DNA of 64,000 nt from Vibrio splendidus (GTDB taxonomy: Bacteria; Pseudomonadota; Gammaproteobacteria; Enterobacterales; Vibrionaceae). The notes below the pieces were generated by a model. The model saw only the letters and a program-made list of their open reading frames with translations, searched no databases and was not told the origin of the DNA. The stretch covers positions 1,736,001-1,800,000 of the forward strand of contig NZ_CP031056.1 in the NCBI RefSeq assembly GCF_003345295.1, in the 5' to 3' direction. Positions 1 to 8,626 of the stretch are shown piece by piece (within the stretch, counting starts at the first letter, position 1; every line of letters begins with the position of its first letter). Both the position numbers and the translations under genes were made by a program.

Positions 1-535
1 TTACGAGTGTTGGTCGGCGTTGTGTATTTGGTCAAGATAAACAAAGCGAGATCCATCCACGACATCAAACCACCAGCAGTCATCACATCCGCATCATCAA
101 TCAAGATTTTGTCGATATCGACTGCGATCTGTGGGTAGAGCTCCGTAAACTTCTGCTGCGCTTGCCAGTGCGTGGTCACGGTTCGCCCTTCTAACAAACC
201 TGTTTTTGCCAAAATGAACACGCCCGCACAAGCTGAGCAAAGTATCGCCCCCCTTTGGTGAGACTCAATCAGGTACTCAAGCAAGGTGTCACTCGGCTCT
301 AGATAGTAACAACCATCTAAATTCGGTGGGAGTATGATGATATCGGCGTTCGATGCGCTAACACTGTCATGCGCTTGGATCTGAACGTTGAATTGAGTCT
401 TCTCAGCCGAAGGTTCAAGAGAATTTGCCATCTGCAGAAACTCTTTCACGCCAAACACGGCACTTTGCAGAGAGCCTGGGTAGTCGATGATTTCGACCAT
501 TACTGATTTTGTCACTATTGCCATAGAGTCTGTCA
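1..535 (-). CDS. GlxA-family AraC-type transcriptional regulator, N-terminal part (cut by window edge)
   Basis: Open frame running off the left edge; about 178 residues of the amino end are present and no stop is reached. The visible part is a DJ-1/PfpI-like sensor domain: it has the nucleophile-elbow segment CSACAGVFILAKTGLLEGR near residues 99-117, followed by TTHW and later the AGGLMSW segment, all typical of GlxA/FtrA-type regulators. In that family an AraC helix-turn-helix pair follows; here it would lie outside the window. The ATG at 535 is the first in frame. It is divergent from an isochorismatase-family hydrolase at 641, the common arrangement of such a regulator with its target gene. 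The link to that target is inference. Confidence 0.8.
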
Positions 536-591
536 TTTTTGACGTGCGATAAAAACTACAGAGTATTCATAATATCCCTACACCGCAATAC

Positions 592-627
592 ACCAAATAC
601 ACCAAATACACCAAATACACCAAATAC
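592..627. repeat. Four tandem copies of a 9-bp unit
   Basis: The unit accaaatac is repeated four times without interruption between the divergent GlxA-type regulator and the isochorismatase gene, ending just before the ribosome-binding site of the latter. It could be a regulator-binding array or a slippage-prone microsatellite; the sequence alone cannot decide. Confidence 0.85.
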
Positions 628-640
628 AAAGGTATAGAAT

Positions 641-1201
641 ATGAAGAACACTGCACTACTACTTATCGACTTTCAAAATGACTATTTCCCTTCATACGAA
701 GGTGCAAAATGGGCGCTGTCTGAAACAGAAAAAGCAGCCGAAAAAGGTGCACAGTTATTATCCGCTTTCAGAGACAATCAACTTCCTGTAGTTCATGTAC
801 GTCATGAGTTTCCGACGAATGATGCTCCGTTCTTCTTGCCAGAATCAGACGGTGCTCAAATCCACAGCAGCGTGACTCCGCTAGAAAGCGAGCCAGTCAT
901 CGTAAAGCATCAAATCAATAGCTTTAGAGACACAGAACTGAACAAGGTTCTAAAAGAGCAAGGCGTTGAAAAACTGATCATCGTTGGCTCTATGAGCCAC
1001 ATGTGTATTGATGCTGTGACTCGTGCAGCAACCGATTTAGGCTATGAATGCCACGTAGCGCATGATGCTTGCACAACCTTAGATATGGAGTTCAATGGCG
1101 TTCAAGTTCCAGCAGCGCATGTCCATGCCGCATTCATGGCAGCACTGAGCTTTGGTTACTGCAATGTCGCAACTGCCAGTGAGCTTGAAAGTCTTCTTTA
1201 A
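641..1201 (+). CDS. Isochorismatase-family cysteine hydrolase
   Basis: 186 residues, the usual length for the cysteine hydrolase family that includes nicotinamidase and isochorismatase-like enzymes. The expected catalytic triad is visible: Asp10 in LLLIDFQNDYF, Lys89 in IVKHQINSF, and Cys122 in GSMSHMCIDAVTRAA. The ATG is preceded by AAAGG at good spacing. The substrate cannot be read from sequence; relatives cleave C-N or ether bonds in small cytosolic amides or enol ethers. The divergent GlxA-type regulator suggests induction by its substrate or a related amide. A bidirectional terminator separates it from the convergent transporter gene. Confidence 0.88.
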   Translation: MKNTALLLIDFQNDYFPSYEGAKWALSETEKAAEKGAQLLSAFRDNQLPVVHVRHEFPTNDAPFFLPESDGAQIHSSVTPLESEPVIVKHQINSFRDTELNKVLKEQGVEKLIIVGSMSHMCIDAVTRAATDLGYECHVAHDACTTLDMEFNGVQVPAAHVHAAFMAALSFGYCNVATASELESLL

Positions 1202-1244
1202 CAAGGAGGCCTAAATTTTCAGTCTGTTCATTACAAACACAAAA

Positions 1245-1266
1245 AAGGCTCCAATTAAGGAGCCTT
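1245..1266. terminator. Bidirectional intrinsic terminator
   Basis: Stem AAGGCTCC / GGAGCCTT with a 6-nt loop, with an A run on the left and a T-rich stretch on the right. It sits between the convergent hydrolase and metT-like genes and can serve both. Confidence 0.8.
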
Positions 1267-1306
1267 CTTATCAAAGCCAGTTACGACTGAGTTTGGACAA
1301 TTACTA

Positions 1307-2665
1307 CTAAGCGTTAGCCACTTGACGTGCTGGATGTTTGATAAACACAGCTACCACAGCAACGACTGCAAGCGCGAAACAGTAGTAAGAATTAGCCACG
1401 ATATCCAAAGGCGATAAGTTAAATACCGAACCTAATAGCAATACCTGTGCACCGTAAGGCAATACGCCTTGAATCACACAAGAGAAGATATCCAATAAGC
1501 TGGCAGAGCGACGTGGAGAAACGTTATTTTCTTCAGCTAATTGGCGAGCCACACTACCAGACACAATAATCGCTACCGTGTTGTTTGCAGTACATAGGTT
1601 CACCATAGATACCAAGCCCGCAATACCCAACTCACTCGCACGGCCATTCGCTTGCTTAGAGTGTGAAGAGCCAAACGCACGAATCACACCACTTACTAAG
1701 CTAGTCAGGAACGCCAATCCACCTTGACGACGCATGAGCTCACTCAAACCGCCAATCAGCATCGACAATAAGAAAATCTCCTGCATGTTGCCGAAGCCTG
1801 CGTAGATGTCTTGAGCGTAATCCGTCATACCGTAGTTCTCAACAGAACCTAGACTTACACCACCCGCCAGCAAGATACCAATTGTCAGCACAACCAACAC
1901 ATTCATGCCCGATACAGCAAGAATCAAAATAGTGATGTACGGCAGTACTTTCAGCCACTCGATTGGGCCTGTTTCAGGAACCTGAGTTGCAGTGCTGTTG
2001 AAAGCAAAGATAACAATCGCGATAAGAGCAGCTGGAAGTGCAATGCGGATGTTTTCTTTAAACTTATCTCTCATCTCACAGCCTTGCGAACGTGTCGCGG
2101 CAATGGTGGTATCAGAGATGATAGACAGGTTGTCACCAAACATCGCGCCACTCAAAACAACACCTGCTGTCAGTGGAATGCTCATGCCTGCTGAATCTGC
2201 AATGCCTAACGCCACAGGTGCAACCGCAGCGATGGTACCCATAGAAGTGCCCATTGCTGTTGCGATGAAAGCAGAAATAAGGAAGATACCCGGCAGAATC
2301 ATGCTAGTTGGAATAGCAGATAGGCCAAGGTTTACAGTCGCGTCAACGCCACCAGACGCTTTAGCCACAGCCGCAAAAGCACCCGCCAATAGGTAGATCA
2401 TACACATTGCGATAATGTCTTTGTGACCGACTCCACCCAAGAATTGTTCGATAGCACGGTTCAATTTATCTTTGCTTAACAACAACGCCAACATCACAGC
2501 AGGCAAAGCTGCAATTGGAGCTGGAAGCTGATAGAAAGCAAAATCGACGCCTTGCAGTGACAAGTACGTACCTACGCCAATAAACAGCGCTAGGAACACG
2601 ATCAGAGGGATAAGCGCCACTGCCGAAGGGGCAATTACCGCATTAGAATTTTTTGAATTGGACAT
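1307..2665 (-). CDS. metT: NhaC-superfamily transporter, probable methionine transporter MetT
   Basis: 452-residue polytopic inner-membrane protein with about ten to twelve hydrophobic segments. The NhaC-superfamily signature FGDNLSIISDTTIAAT lies at residues 176-191. By sequence alone it would be called a Na+/H+ antiporter. However, its promoter carries a three-unit MetJ-type operator (2725-2748), and a MetJ-controlled branch of the NhaC superfamily named MetT has been proposed as a methionine transporter in Vibrio and Shewanella. I therefore prefer methionine uptake, driven by Na+ or H+, over pH homeostasis; this is inference from the operator. The start is the ATG at 2665; no strong Shine-Dalgarno is visible. 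Confidence 0.75.
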   Translation of the reverse strand: MSNSKNSNAVIAPSAVALIPLIVFLALFIGVGTYLSLQGVDFAFYQLPAPIAALPAVMLALLLSKDKLNRAIEQFLGGVGHKDIIAMCMIYLLAGAFAAVAKASGGVDATVNLGLSAIPTSMILPGIFLISAFIATAMGTSMGTIAAVAPVALGIADSAGMSIPLTAGVVLSGAMFGDNLSIISDTTIAATRSQGCEMRDKFKENIRIALPAALIAIVIFAFNSTATQVPETGPIEWLKVLPYITILILAVSGMNVLVVLTIGILLAGGVSLGSVENYGMTDYAQDIYAGFGNMQEIFLLSMLIGGLSELMRRQGGLAFLTSLVSGVIRAFGSSHSKQANGRASELGIAGLVSMVNLCTANNTVAIIVSGSVARQLAEENNVSPRRSASLLDIFSCVIQGVLPYGAQVLLLGSVFNLSPLDIVANSYYCFALAVVAVVAVFIKHPARQVANA

Positions 2666-2724
2666 GGAACATCAACGCAATAGAACAGGAAGATGAGCAG
2701 ACTAATGTCACACTTAGAGCTTGT

Positions 2725-2748
2725 CAACGTCTAGACGTCTAAACGCCC
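2725..2748 (-). promoter_or_regulatory. MetJ operator (three tandem met boxes)
   Basis: Read on the minus strand, three abutting 8-mers are GGGCGTTT, AGACGTCT and AGACGTTG. The central one equals the MetJ consensus AGACGTCT and the flanking ones match it at five and six positions. The array overlaps a TTGACA -35-like hexamer (complement of 2722-2727) about 60 bp upstream of the metT-like ATG, where binding of MetJ with S-adenosylmethionine would repress transcription. Confidence 0.7.
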
Positions 2749-2794
2749 AATTTAATGCAAAGTAATAAGCACGCCATTGAACATCACATAATAG

Positions 2795-2828
2795 AAAAGG
2801 CTATTTACTCACCAGTAAATAGCCTTTT
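2795..2828 (-). terminator. Intrinsic terminator with perfect 15-bp stem
   Basis: Arms AAAAGGCTATTTACT and AGTAAATAGCCTTTT around a CACC loop. It lies downstream of the minus-strand hydratase gene ending at 2889. Confidence 0.85.
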
Positions 2829-2888
2829 GAGAACTGTTAGCGTTTAGGTAGAAGCTAGTTTTTTTGCTTACTTCACGCTTCTGCTAAG

Positions 2889-3653
2889 TTAGCGTTTTTG
2901 TTGGAACGTTACTTGGTATTCGCCAATATCTTGGTAATGGAATGTCGTTAGCTTATCGAATTCCATTTCTACGATACCGCAGTAAGAACCCGTGATGATT
3001 GCTTCACCCGCTTGGAAATCAACACCACGACGCGTCATGTAGTTAATCAGCCAGTAGATTGGACTTGGTGGCAGTGTATTCGGGTGCTTACCGTCAAATG
3101 CTTGAACTTGCTCGCCTTGAGTTACTTCAACACTGATCTCAGCAGAGGTGAACGCTTTTTCGCGATCAATCTCAGGGCCGATGAACAAGCCTTGGTTTAC
3201 TAGGCCGTCAGCAAGTCTTTCATAAAACTCGGCACCGCTGTCATCAGCAAAGCGAGATTGCATTAACTCAAGAGCCATATGGCAAGAACCAATCGCTTCA
3301 TTGATTTGCTCTTCACTGTAACCTTCTGGGTTTGCAGGCAGGCTCTTAGCAAGCGTAAAGGCAATTTCAGGTTCTACACGAACAACGTTGTTGTCTGCAA
3401 ACAGTTCACAAACCTCACCTTGTTGAATACTGCCCGAAAAGATAGGCGCAACAATAAACTTCTCTTCAGCCAAAGGAAGCAAACACTTCCAACCACCGAC
3501 CTTGTCGCTCTTAAGATCGATCATTGATGATTGGATCTTTAGCGCATCTTCCAAGTTATTCGGACGGTACTGTTCGTCCAATCTTGGTGCTTTAGTTCCC
3601 GCAACGCGGCGACTCAGCAGTTCTTCAGCTGCTTGCTTAAATACATTTGTCAT
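2889..3653 (-). CDS. Fumarylacetoacetate hydrolase-family protein, 2-keto-4-pentenoate hydratase type
   Basis: 254 residues, the normal length for the MhpD/hydratase-decarboxylase group. The metal-binding segment VEPEIAF is at residues 93-99, and a carboxyl-terminal AIITGSYCG stretch matches the group's active-site region. Members hydrate 2-hydroxypenta-2,4-dienoate or decarboxylate related keto acids using Mg2+ in the cytosol. No other aromatic meta-cleavage genes are nearby, so the physiological substrate is open. The ATG is preceded by AAAGGTGG. The gene is monocistronic, with its own terminator at 2795-2828. Confidence 0.82.
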   Translation of the reverse strand: MTNVFKQAAEELLSRRVAGTKAPRLDEQYRPNNLEDALKIQSSMIDLKSDKVGGWKCLLPLAEEKFIVAPIFSGSIQQGEVCELFADNNVVRVEPEIAFTLAKSLPANPEGYSEEQINEAIGSCHMALELMQSRFADDSGAEFYERLADGLVNQGLFIGPEIDREKAFTSAEISVEVTQGEQVQAFDGKHPNTLPPSPIYWLINYMTRRGVDFQAGEAIITGSYCGIVEMEFDKLTTFHYQDIGEYQVTFQQKR

Positions 3654-3806
3654 ATAATACCACCTTTATTTTTATGACCAGTATAATATCGGATTTCTTG
3701 AAGCTTGAATAGACAATTAAACAACGAAGCAACACCGAAAATTCAGCCCTCAATTTCCCCATATTCTAGACGCAAACAACTGAAACCATGTTGATTTAAA
3801 TACAAC

Positions 3807-3835
3807 AAAAGCCAGTAAGTTCATTACTGGCTTTT
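3807..3835 (-). terminator. Intrinsic terminator
   Basis: Arms AAAAGCCAGTAA and TTACTGGCTTTT, 5-nt loop, just downstream of the DUF3861 gene. Confidence 0.8.
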
Positions 3836-3859
3836 TAAGCGTACTACTGATGATTAGGC

Positions 3860-4165
3860 TTACTGCCCTTTCAACGTCTTCTTCAGGTTTTGCATGAAGT
3901 TTCTGAAGTGAGGCATAAAATCAACAAACAGAGGGTGCTTTCTATCTTGCATCATCATTGGGCCGAGTAATCGAATGCTCACCCCTAGTCGCGTTGCTGA
4001 TTGCTCGTCTAAGCCGCTGTCTTGTTTGATCTTCTCAACAATCGCGAACATGTTTTCTCTGTCTTCAATTTCAAACTGCATGGTTTGCAGTTCACGATCT
4101 TCTTTGATGTTCACTTCTTCGATAGTGATACGGTAGTTATTGTATTTGCCTGTGAATGCTGTCAT
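3860..4165 (-). CDS. DUF3861-family small cytosolic protein
   Basis: 101 residues with no signal peptide or membrane segment. It is recognised as DUF3861 from the amino-terminal YRITIEEV strand and the carboxyl-terminal segment with LGPMMM and HPLF around residues 67-79. Function unknown in the family. It starts 34 bp after the DUF2798 gene on the same strand with an AGGAG-like site, so the two probably form a two-gene operon under the divergent MarR regulator. Confidence 0.75.
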   Translation of the reverse strand: MTAFTGKYNNYRITIEEVNIKEDRELQTMQFEIEDRENMFAIVEKIKQDSGLDEQSATRLGVSIRLLGPMMMQDRKHPLFVDFMPHFRNFMQNLKKTLKGQ

Positions 4166-4199
4166 GTGGATCTCCTACAATGCTTAAAAAGTATTTTGG

Positions 4200-4691
4200 C
4201 TAGCTCTTCATGAATCGTTCGAGCTTAGGTTTAACCGTCATCGACATCACGACCATGATCGTAAGGCCAATAGGAAGCGCAGCAATAAATCCATTAAACC
4301 ATCCACTGGTAAACGCCGATGGATCCGAAAATCCAATATTATTTGCCGCTGTTACAAATGCCATGATGGACTCCATGATGAAAGCCATAATCAATCCCAC
4401 GATTAAGTTGCGAGCTTTCTCGCCGTAATTGGGCAACGCCTTAGCAATGACTTTAGTCACCAAAGTCATCATCACCATGCCGATTGGCATCATAATCACG
4501 ACAGCAATCGCTAACGATGATAGCCAATTGCTGATGAATGCCTCACCAAACCCGACATTCATGTAAGTCATAACCGCTGTTAAACTGCCGCCAATCGTCA
4601 GCATTAAACTCATCATGACCAAAATTTTGTATAAAACCGGTGTGCCTTTTTGCTCAGGAAGAGTTGGCGTTAGAGTTGCTTGAATCGTCAT
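4200..4691 (-). CDS. DUF2798-family inner-membrane protein
   Basis: 163 residues with four hydrophobic helices. The two halves resemble each other, each with a glycine/methionine-rich membrane pair (PIGMVMM and later PIGLTIMVVMSM), as in the duplicated DUF2798 fold. I chose the ATG at 4691, which has AGGAA six bases upstream, over a longer TTG reading beginning at 4721 that would run into the first MarR operator. Function unknown. It is divergent from a marR gene across two palindromic operators and is the likely regulated target, together with the downstream DUF3861 gene. Confidence 0.8.
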   Translation of the reverse strand: MTIQATLTPTLPEQKGTPVLYKILVMMSLMLTIGGSLTAVMTYMNVGFGEAFISNWLSSLAIAVVIMMPIGMVMMTLVTKVIAKALPNYGEKARNLIVGLIMAFIMESIMAFVTAANNIGFSDPSAFTSGWFNGFIAALPIGLTIMVVMSMTVKPKLERFMKS

Positions 4692-4724
4692 ATCTATTTC
4701 CTGTCTTGAATTTACGAACAATTA

Positions 4725-4741
4725 AGTTGATAATGTCAACT
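4725..4741. promoter_or_regulatory. MarR-type operator, DUF2798-proximal copy
   Basis: The 17-bp near-palindrome AGTTGATAATGTCAACT is about 34 bp from the DUF2798 start codon. It is almost identical to the second copy at 4753-4769. Confidence 0.75.
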
Positions 4742-4752
4742 ATAAATACAGT

Positions 4753-4769
4753 AGTTGACAATGTCAACT
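4753..4769. promoter_or_regulatory. MarR-type operator, marR-proximal copy
   Basis: AGTTGACAATGTCAACT is a 17-bp palindrome with one central base. It ends 19 bp before the marR ATG, and its centre is 28 bp from the other copy's centre. The position favours autoregulation plus repression of the divergent operon. Confidence 0.78.
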
Positions 4770-4788
4770 ACATTTCTAAGGATCGTTT

Positions 4789-5214
4789 ATGTCTGATAAC
4801 ACATCGCTAGAGTCTATCTTTCGTTTAGTGCACTCTTTGAAACGTCAAATGAGCGAACAGATTGAGAGCTTAGACTCAGAGATCGCACCTATGAACATTC
4901 GTGTCATGAAGATCATCACTAAGAAGTCTCCATGTACCGCTATCGATATCGCACACTTCCTAGATCGTGATAAAGCACAGGTCACTCGACTTATTAATGC
5001 CTTGATCAATCAGGAACTTGTGAAGAAGTCTCCGAACCCGGAAGACAAGCGCAGCCAGTTATTGGTTCTGACCGATAAGGGTCAAGAGATCATGAGTAAG
5101 GTCTCGGATATCGATCGAGACATGCTGAAGAGAATGACCAAAGGCATGGCCGAAGATGAGTTAGAGCAATTCAGAAAAATTGCGAAGAAAATGGCGCAGA
5201 ACTTAGAAAGCTGA
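4789..5214 (+). CDS. MarR-family transcriptional regulator
   Basis: 141 residues, standard MarR size. The winged helix-turn-helix is visible: the recognition-helix region DRDKAQVTRLINALINQEL spans about residues 59-77, and the wing with the family's D-x-R motif (EDKRSQLLVLTDKG) spans 85-98. Flanking helices supply the dimer interface. The ATG is 8 bp after AAGGAT. Two matching palindromes between this gene and the divergent DUF2798/DUF3861 pair make it very likely the repressor of both. The ligand is unknown; MarR proteins typically sense phenolics, oxidants or drugs. Confidence 0.9.
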   Translation: MSDNTSLESIFRLVHSLKRQMSEQIESLDSEIAPMNIRVMKIITKKSPCTAIDIAHFLDRDKAQVTRLINALINQELVKKSPNPEDKRSQLLVLTDKGQEIMSKVSDIDRDMLKRMTKGMAEDELEQFRKIAKKMAQNLES

Positions 5215-5231
5215 TCTTAAAAATAAAACAA

Positions 5232-5269
5232 AAAAACGCCACCGAATCGTAAGATCGGTGGCGTTTTTT
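5232..5269 (+). terminator. Intrinsic terminator of marR
   Basis: Stem AACGCCACCGA / TCGGTGGCGTT, flanked by an A run and a T run, 18 bp after the marR stop. The A run also lets it serve the convergent gene at 5326. Confidence 0.88.
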
Positions 5270-5325
5270 GTATAAGTTGGGTTGTACTGCTTAGTGGTTT
5301 AGCTATGTCTATTTGGATAACAGCT

Positions 5326-6387
5326 CTAATTCGATACTAATTTCCACCATGCCTGAACAGGTACGGGCTCTGAGATCACCAAACGTTCACCCATCACAGG
5401 GCTTACCATTTGCACATCTCGCTCTTTGCTTATCGCCAGTGCTTGTTCCATTGGGTCTTGCCAATCATGCATAGAAAGGTCGAAGGTACTGTTGTGGATT
5501 GGCATCATCACCTTACCTTGCAGATCAATGTGCGCCTGAACACTCTGCTCCGGGAACATATGAATATCCGCCCAAAGAGAATTATACGCGCCCGTTTCAA
5601 CCATGGTTAAATCAAACGGCCCATAGCGCTCACCAATCTCTTTAAAGCCGCTGAAGTAACCAGAATCACCGCTAAAGAAGACTTTCTTGTCTGAAGCGTT
5701 AATAACCCAGCTACCCCACAGTGTTTGATCACGATCAAGCAAGCCACGGCCAGAGAAATGCTGTGTCGGCGTCAAAGTGAACTCAATGTCTGAGGCCGTT
5801 GCCGATTCCCACCAGTTCAATTCGATGATCTTCTCTTTATCCACGCCCCACTTTTCCAATAGTGCGCCCACTCTTAGTGGCACTAGGAACGTACCCACTT
5901 TGTCAGCGAGCACCTTAACGGCACCTTTGTCTAAATGGTCGTAGTGATCGTGGCTGATCACCACCACGTCGATATCGGGTAGGTCTTGCAGTGTGATTGG
6001 TGTCGGATGAAAACGCTTTGGTCCCATCCATTGCACCGGTGATGCACGATCACTGAACACAGGATCGGTCATCACTAGCTTGCCATCCAATTTCATCATC
6101 ACGCTAGAGTGACCTAGGCGATAAGCAACGTCGTCTTGTTCTTCGATCAATTGCTCAGCTGTCATTGGAATCAAAGGCAATGCAGCGCGCGGCACTGGCT
6201 CATTCCTTTCCACAGTCACGTATGCTTTCAAGATTGAAAAAATATCAGACATACCCGATTTGTATTCCAACTCACTGTTAGCAAACTTCTTTGGAAGCTT
6301 ATCTAGATTGTCGTTTGATTGTGAACCTGTGCTTACGATAGCGACCACGGCAAGTACTCCTAAAATCGGTAATAGATATTTTTTCAT
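5326..6387 (-). CDS. Exported metallo-beta-lactamase-fold hydrolase (NAPE-PLD/UlaG-like)
   Basis: About 353 residues from the chosen ATG at 6387, which has AAGAGA upstream. A second ATG six codons earlier lacks a site. An amino-terminal hydrophobic helix (KKYLLPILGVLAVVAIV) acts as signal peptide or anchor, so the enzyme is periplasmic. The zinc motif HDHYDH is at 146-151, followed by TQHFSGRG, SGDSGYF and a final PIHNSTFDLS histidine segment, an arrangement shared with N-acylphosphatidylethanolamine phospholipase D-like enzymes. A phosphodiesterase acting on lipid or lactone substrates is plausible but not shown. Convergent with marR. Confidence 0.82.
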   Translation of the reverse strand: MKKYLLPILGVLAVVAIVSTGSQSNDNLDKLPKKFANSELEYKSGMSDIFSILKAYVTVERNEPVPRAALPLIPMTAEQLIEEQDDVAYRLGHSSVMMKLDGKLVMTDPVFSDRASPVQWMGPKRFHPTPITLQDLPDIDVVVISHDHYDHLDKGAVKVLADKVGTFLVPLRVGALLEKWGVDKEKIIELNWWESATASDIEFTLTPTQHFSGRGLLDRDQTLWGSWVINASDKKVFFSGDSGYFSGFKEIGERYGPFDLTMVETGAYNSLWADIHMFPEQSVQAHIDLQGKVMMPIHNSTFDLSMHDWQDPMEQALAISKERDVQMVSPVMGERLVISEPVPVQAWWKLVSN

Positions 6388-6666
6388 TGGTATCTCTTTA
6401 ATCATTGGGATAAACCCAACACAAAAACTACACTGGATAGTTTACATATCAAAACACAAAAGTAAACCAACAAGTGTAACTTTTGATTTGTGAGACGTGA
6501 GCGTATAGAACTCGGCTTCAAAAATACAAATAAGAATGACCTTCCACATTTGTACAAATATCGCTCAACTCTCACTTCTACAATTCGTTTATTGACCAAG
6601 GAGTCAGGTTTTATTTAACATTATGTTTACAAATAAACATTGGACGTTTTTAGAAGGGACTCTAAA

Positions 6667-8565
6667 TTGCAATTTACTATACGAACTAAGGCAATATTGG
6701 CGACGATCATCGCAGCTCTCGCCATTATCAGCGTGATGGGGATTTATTCATTTCAATCGAGCCGAGCCATTTTAATTGATAGAACCTTTGAAAGAGAGCT
6801 ACCTGCTTCGCTTGGCGAGGTGAGTAATGAAATCAACCTTAAGTTAGAAACCCCTATTCTTGCATCAAAGATGATGACGCTGTCTCCTCTGATGAAACAA
6901 GCCTCACTCTCAGAGAAAAACCTCCGCGCCTATCTTGAGTCGGTCAAAAACGAATTCAATGCCATCAGTGCCTATTACGTATCAAACGAAGCAAGTACTT
7001 ACTACACACACAATGGCGTTCTAAAAACTATCTCAACCAATGAACAAAGTGACCAATGGTTCTACCGTTTCATCCAGTCAGATAAAGCGTTTGAGCTCTC
7101 TTTAGATATTGATGCCGGCACTGGAATCCCAACGCTATTTGTCAACTATGTGGTTACTCGAAACGGCGAACGTATCGGTGTAACTGGCATCGGCTTGACC
7201 TTGGAAAGTATTACCCAGTTGATCAGCAACTACAGCGTGGGTAAAAGCGGTATTGTTTTTCTGGTCGATAAACAAGGGATCATCAAGGTTCACCCTGACA
7301 AAAACCTAATTGGTCAGTCACTGAACTCTGTCGGGATTGAAAGTAGCCTGCTACTCGGTAGTCAGAAAACCATTGTTCATGAAGGTGTTGTTGACGGGCA
7401 GCCTCAAATTCTTGGATCCAAAGCGATGCCAGGGATTGGTTGGACTCTGATTACTCAGATCCCCAAGCAAGAAGTATTGAGTGAATTAAACGGCTTCAGT
7501 CAAACCATTATCTTTATGGCTTTACTCATCGCTGCAATCTACACGCCAATCGCAGCGTGGGCGACCAACAAACTGTTGCTGCCTTTTGTTGAAGTTGCAG
7601 AACTATTACAGCAGATAGGAAAAGGCGGTGGCGATCTAACGCTTCGCTTGGATGACTCCCGTCATGATGAAATAGGCCAGATTGCGAAAGGATATAACCA
7701 ATTTGTTCAATACCTTAGCGACCTGCTTAAAGACGTGTCGAATACAGGTCAGCAAATATCAGAATCCATTCAGAGCGTGGATCGAATGGCTCAATCGATG
7801 GAACAAGACATCAAACAACAAACTAGCCAAATAGAACAAGTCGCCACAGCCATTCACGAGATGGGAGCCAGCTCTGACGAAATAGCCCAAAATGCTAACG
7901 GTGCTGCCGATAGTGCGAGCAGAGCTTCAGGTGCAATAAACATCGGCCAAAAATCGGTCACAGTCACCTCAGAAAGTATCGAACACATGAACCAACAACT
8001 CGACGACACCACGGCCATCGTTAATCAACTCGCTCAAGATGCTAACTCTATCGACACTGTGCTGGATGTAATCAGCGGTGTTTCTGAACAAACGAACTTG
8101 TTAGCATTGAATGCGGCAATCGAAGCCGCTCGAGCTGGTGAGCAAGGCCGAGGGTTTGCGGTGGTTGCAGATGAAGTAAGAACACTCGCCTCACGAAGCC
8201 AAGCATCAACTGAAGAGATACGCGGTATCATCGAGCAACTTCAACAACGCACGCAACAAGCCGTGGCAGCGATAGAAACGAGCACCACATTAGGAACTAA
8301 CTGCCGAGTAGAGGCTTCCAATTCAGAGCAACAGCTATCGAGCATTTCTCATAGCGTCGATGAGATGAATGCTATGAACATGCAGATTGCCTCTGCGACA
8401 GGGCAACAATCCAATGTGATCAACGAGATATCACCGCACATCTCAGGCATTTCTGAAATAGCCAGAGAGAGCGATAACATGATTGAGAAAACGGCTCAGG
8501 AGTGTCAGCACTTACGCACCAAAGCGATGCATTTAACGAATCTGGTTTCTCAGTTCAAATGCTGA
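6667..8565 (+). CDS. Methyl-accepting chemotaxis protein, Cache-type
   Basis: 632 residues from a TTG at 6667 that has AAGGGA eight bases upstream; a farther TTG at 6640 lacks one. The order is: transmembrane helix 1 (about residues 8-27), a periplasmic double-Cache sensor domain of about 240 residues, transmembrane helix 2 near 280-300, HAMP, then the long signalling coiled coil. The hairpin tip is plain: EQTNLLALNAAIEAARAGEQ followed by GRGFAVVADEVRTLA. No carboxyl-terminal CheR/CheB pentapeptide is present. It senses a small ligand, often an amino or organic acid in this class, and drives CheA. Monocistronic. Confidence 0.93.
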   Translation: MQFTIRTKAILATIIAALAIISVMGIYSFQSSRAILIDRTFERELPASLGEVSNEINLKLETPILASKMMTLSPLMKQASLSEKNLRAYLESVKNEFNAISAYYVSNEASTYYTHNGVLKTISTNEQSDQWFYRFIQSDKAFELSLDIDAGTGIPTLFVNYVVTRNGERIGVTGIGLTLESITQLISNYSVGKSGIVFLVDKQGIIKVHPDKNLIGQSLNSVGIESSLLLGSQKTIVHEGVVDGQPQILGSKAMPGIGWTLITQIPKQEVLSELNGFSQTIIFMALLIAAIYTPIAAWATNKLLLPFVEVAELLQQIGKGGGDLTLRLDDSRHDEIGQIAKGYNQFVQYLSDLLKDVSNTGQQISESIQSVDRMAQSMEQDIKQQTSQIEQVATAIHEMGASSDEIAQNANGAADSASRASGAINIGQKSVTVTSESIEHMNQQLDDTTAIVNQLAQDANSIDTVLDVISGVSEQTNLLALNAAIEAARAGEQGRGFAVVADEVRTLASRSQASTEEIRGIIEQLQQRTQQAVAAIETSTTLGTNCRVEASNSEQQLSSISHSVDEMNAMNMQIASATGQQSNVINEISPHISGISEIARESDNMIEKTAQECQHLRTKAMHLTNLVSQFKC

Positions 8566-8626
8566 TCTCAAAATTTGAGTCGTCCTAGAAAAACTAGTGA
8601 CCTGAATTTTTCAGCAAAACTTAAAG

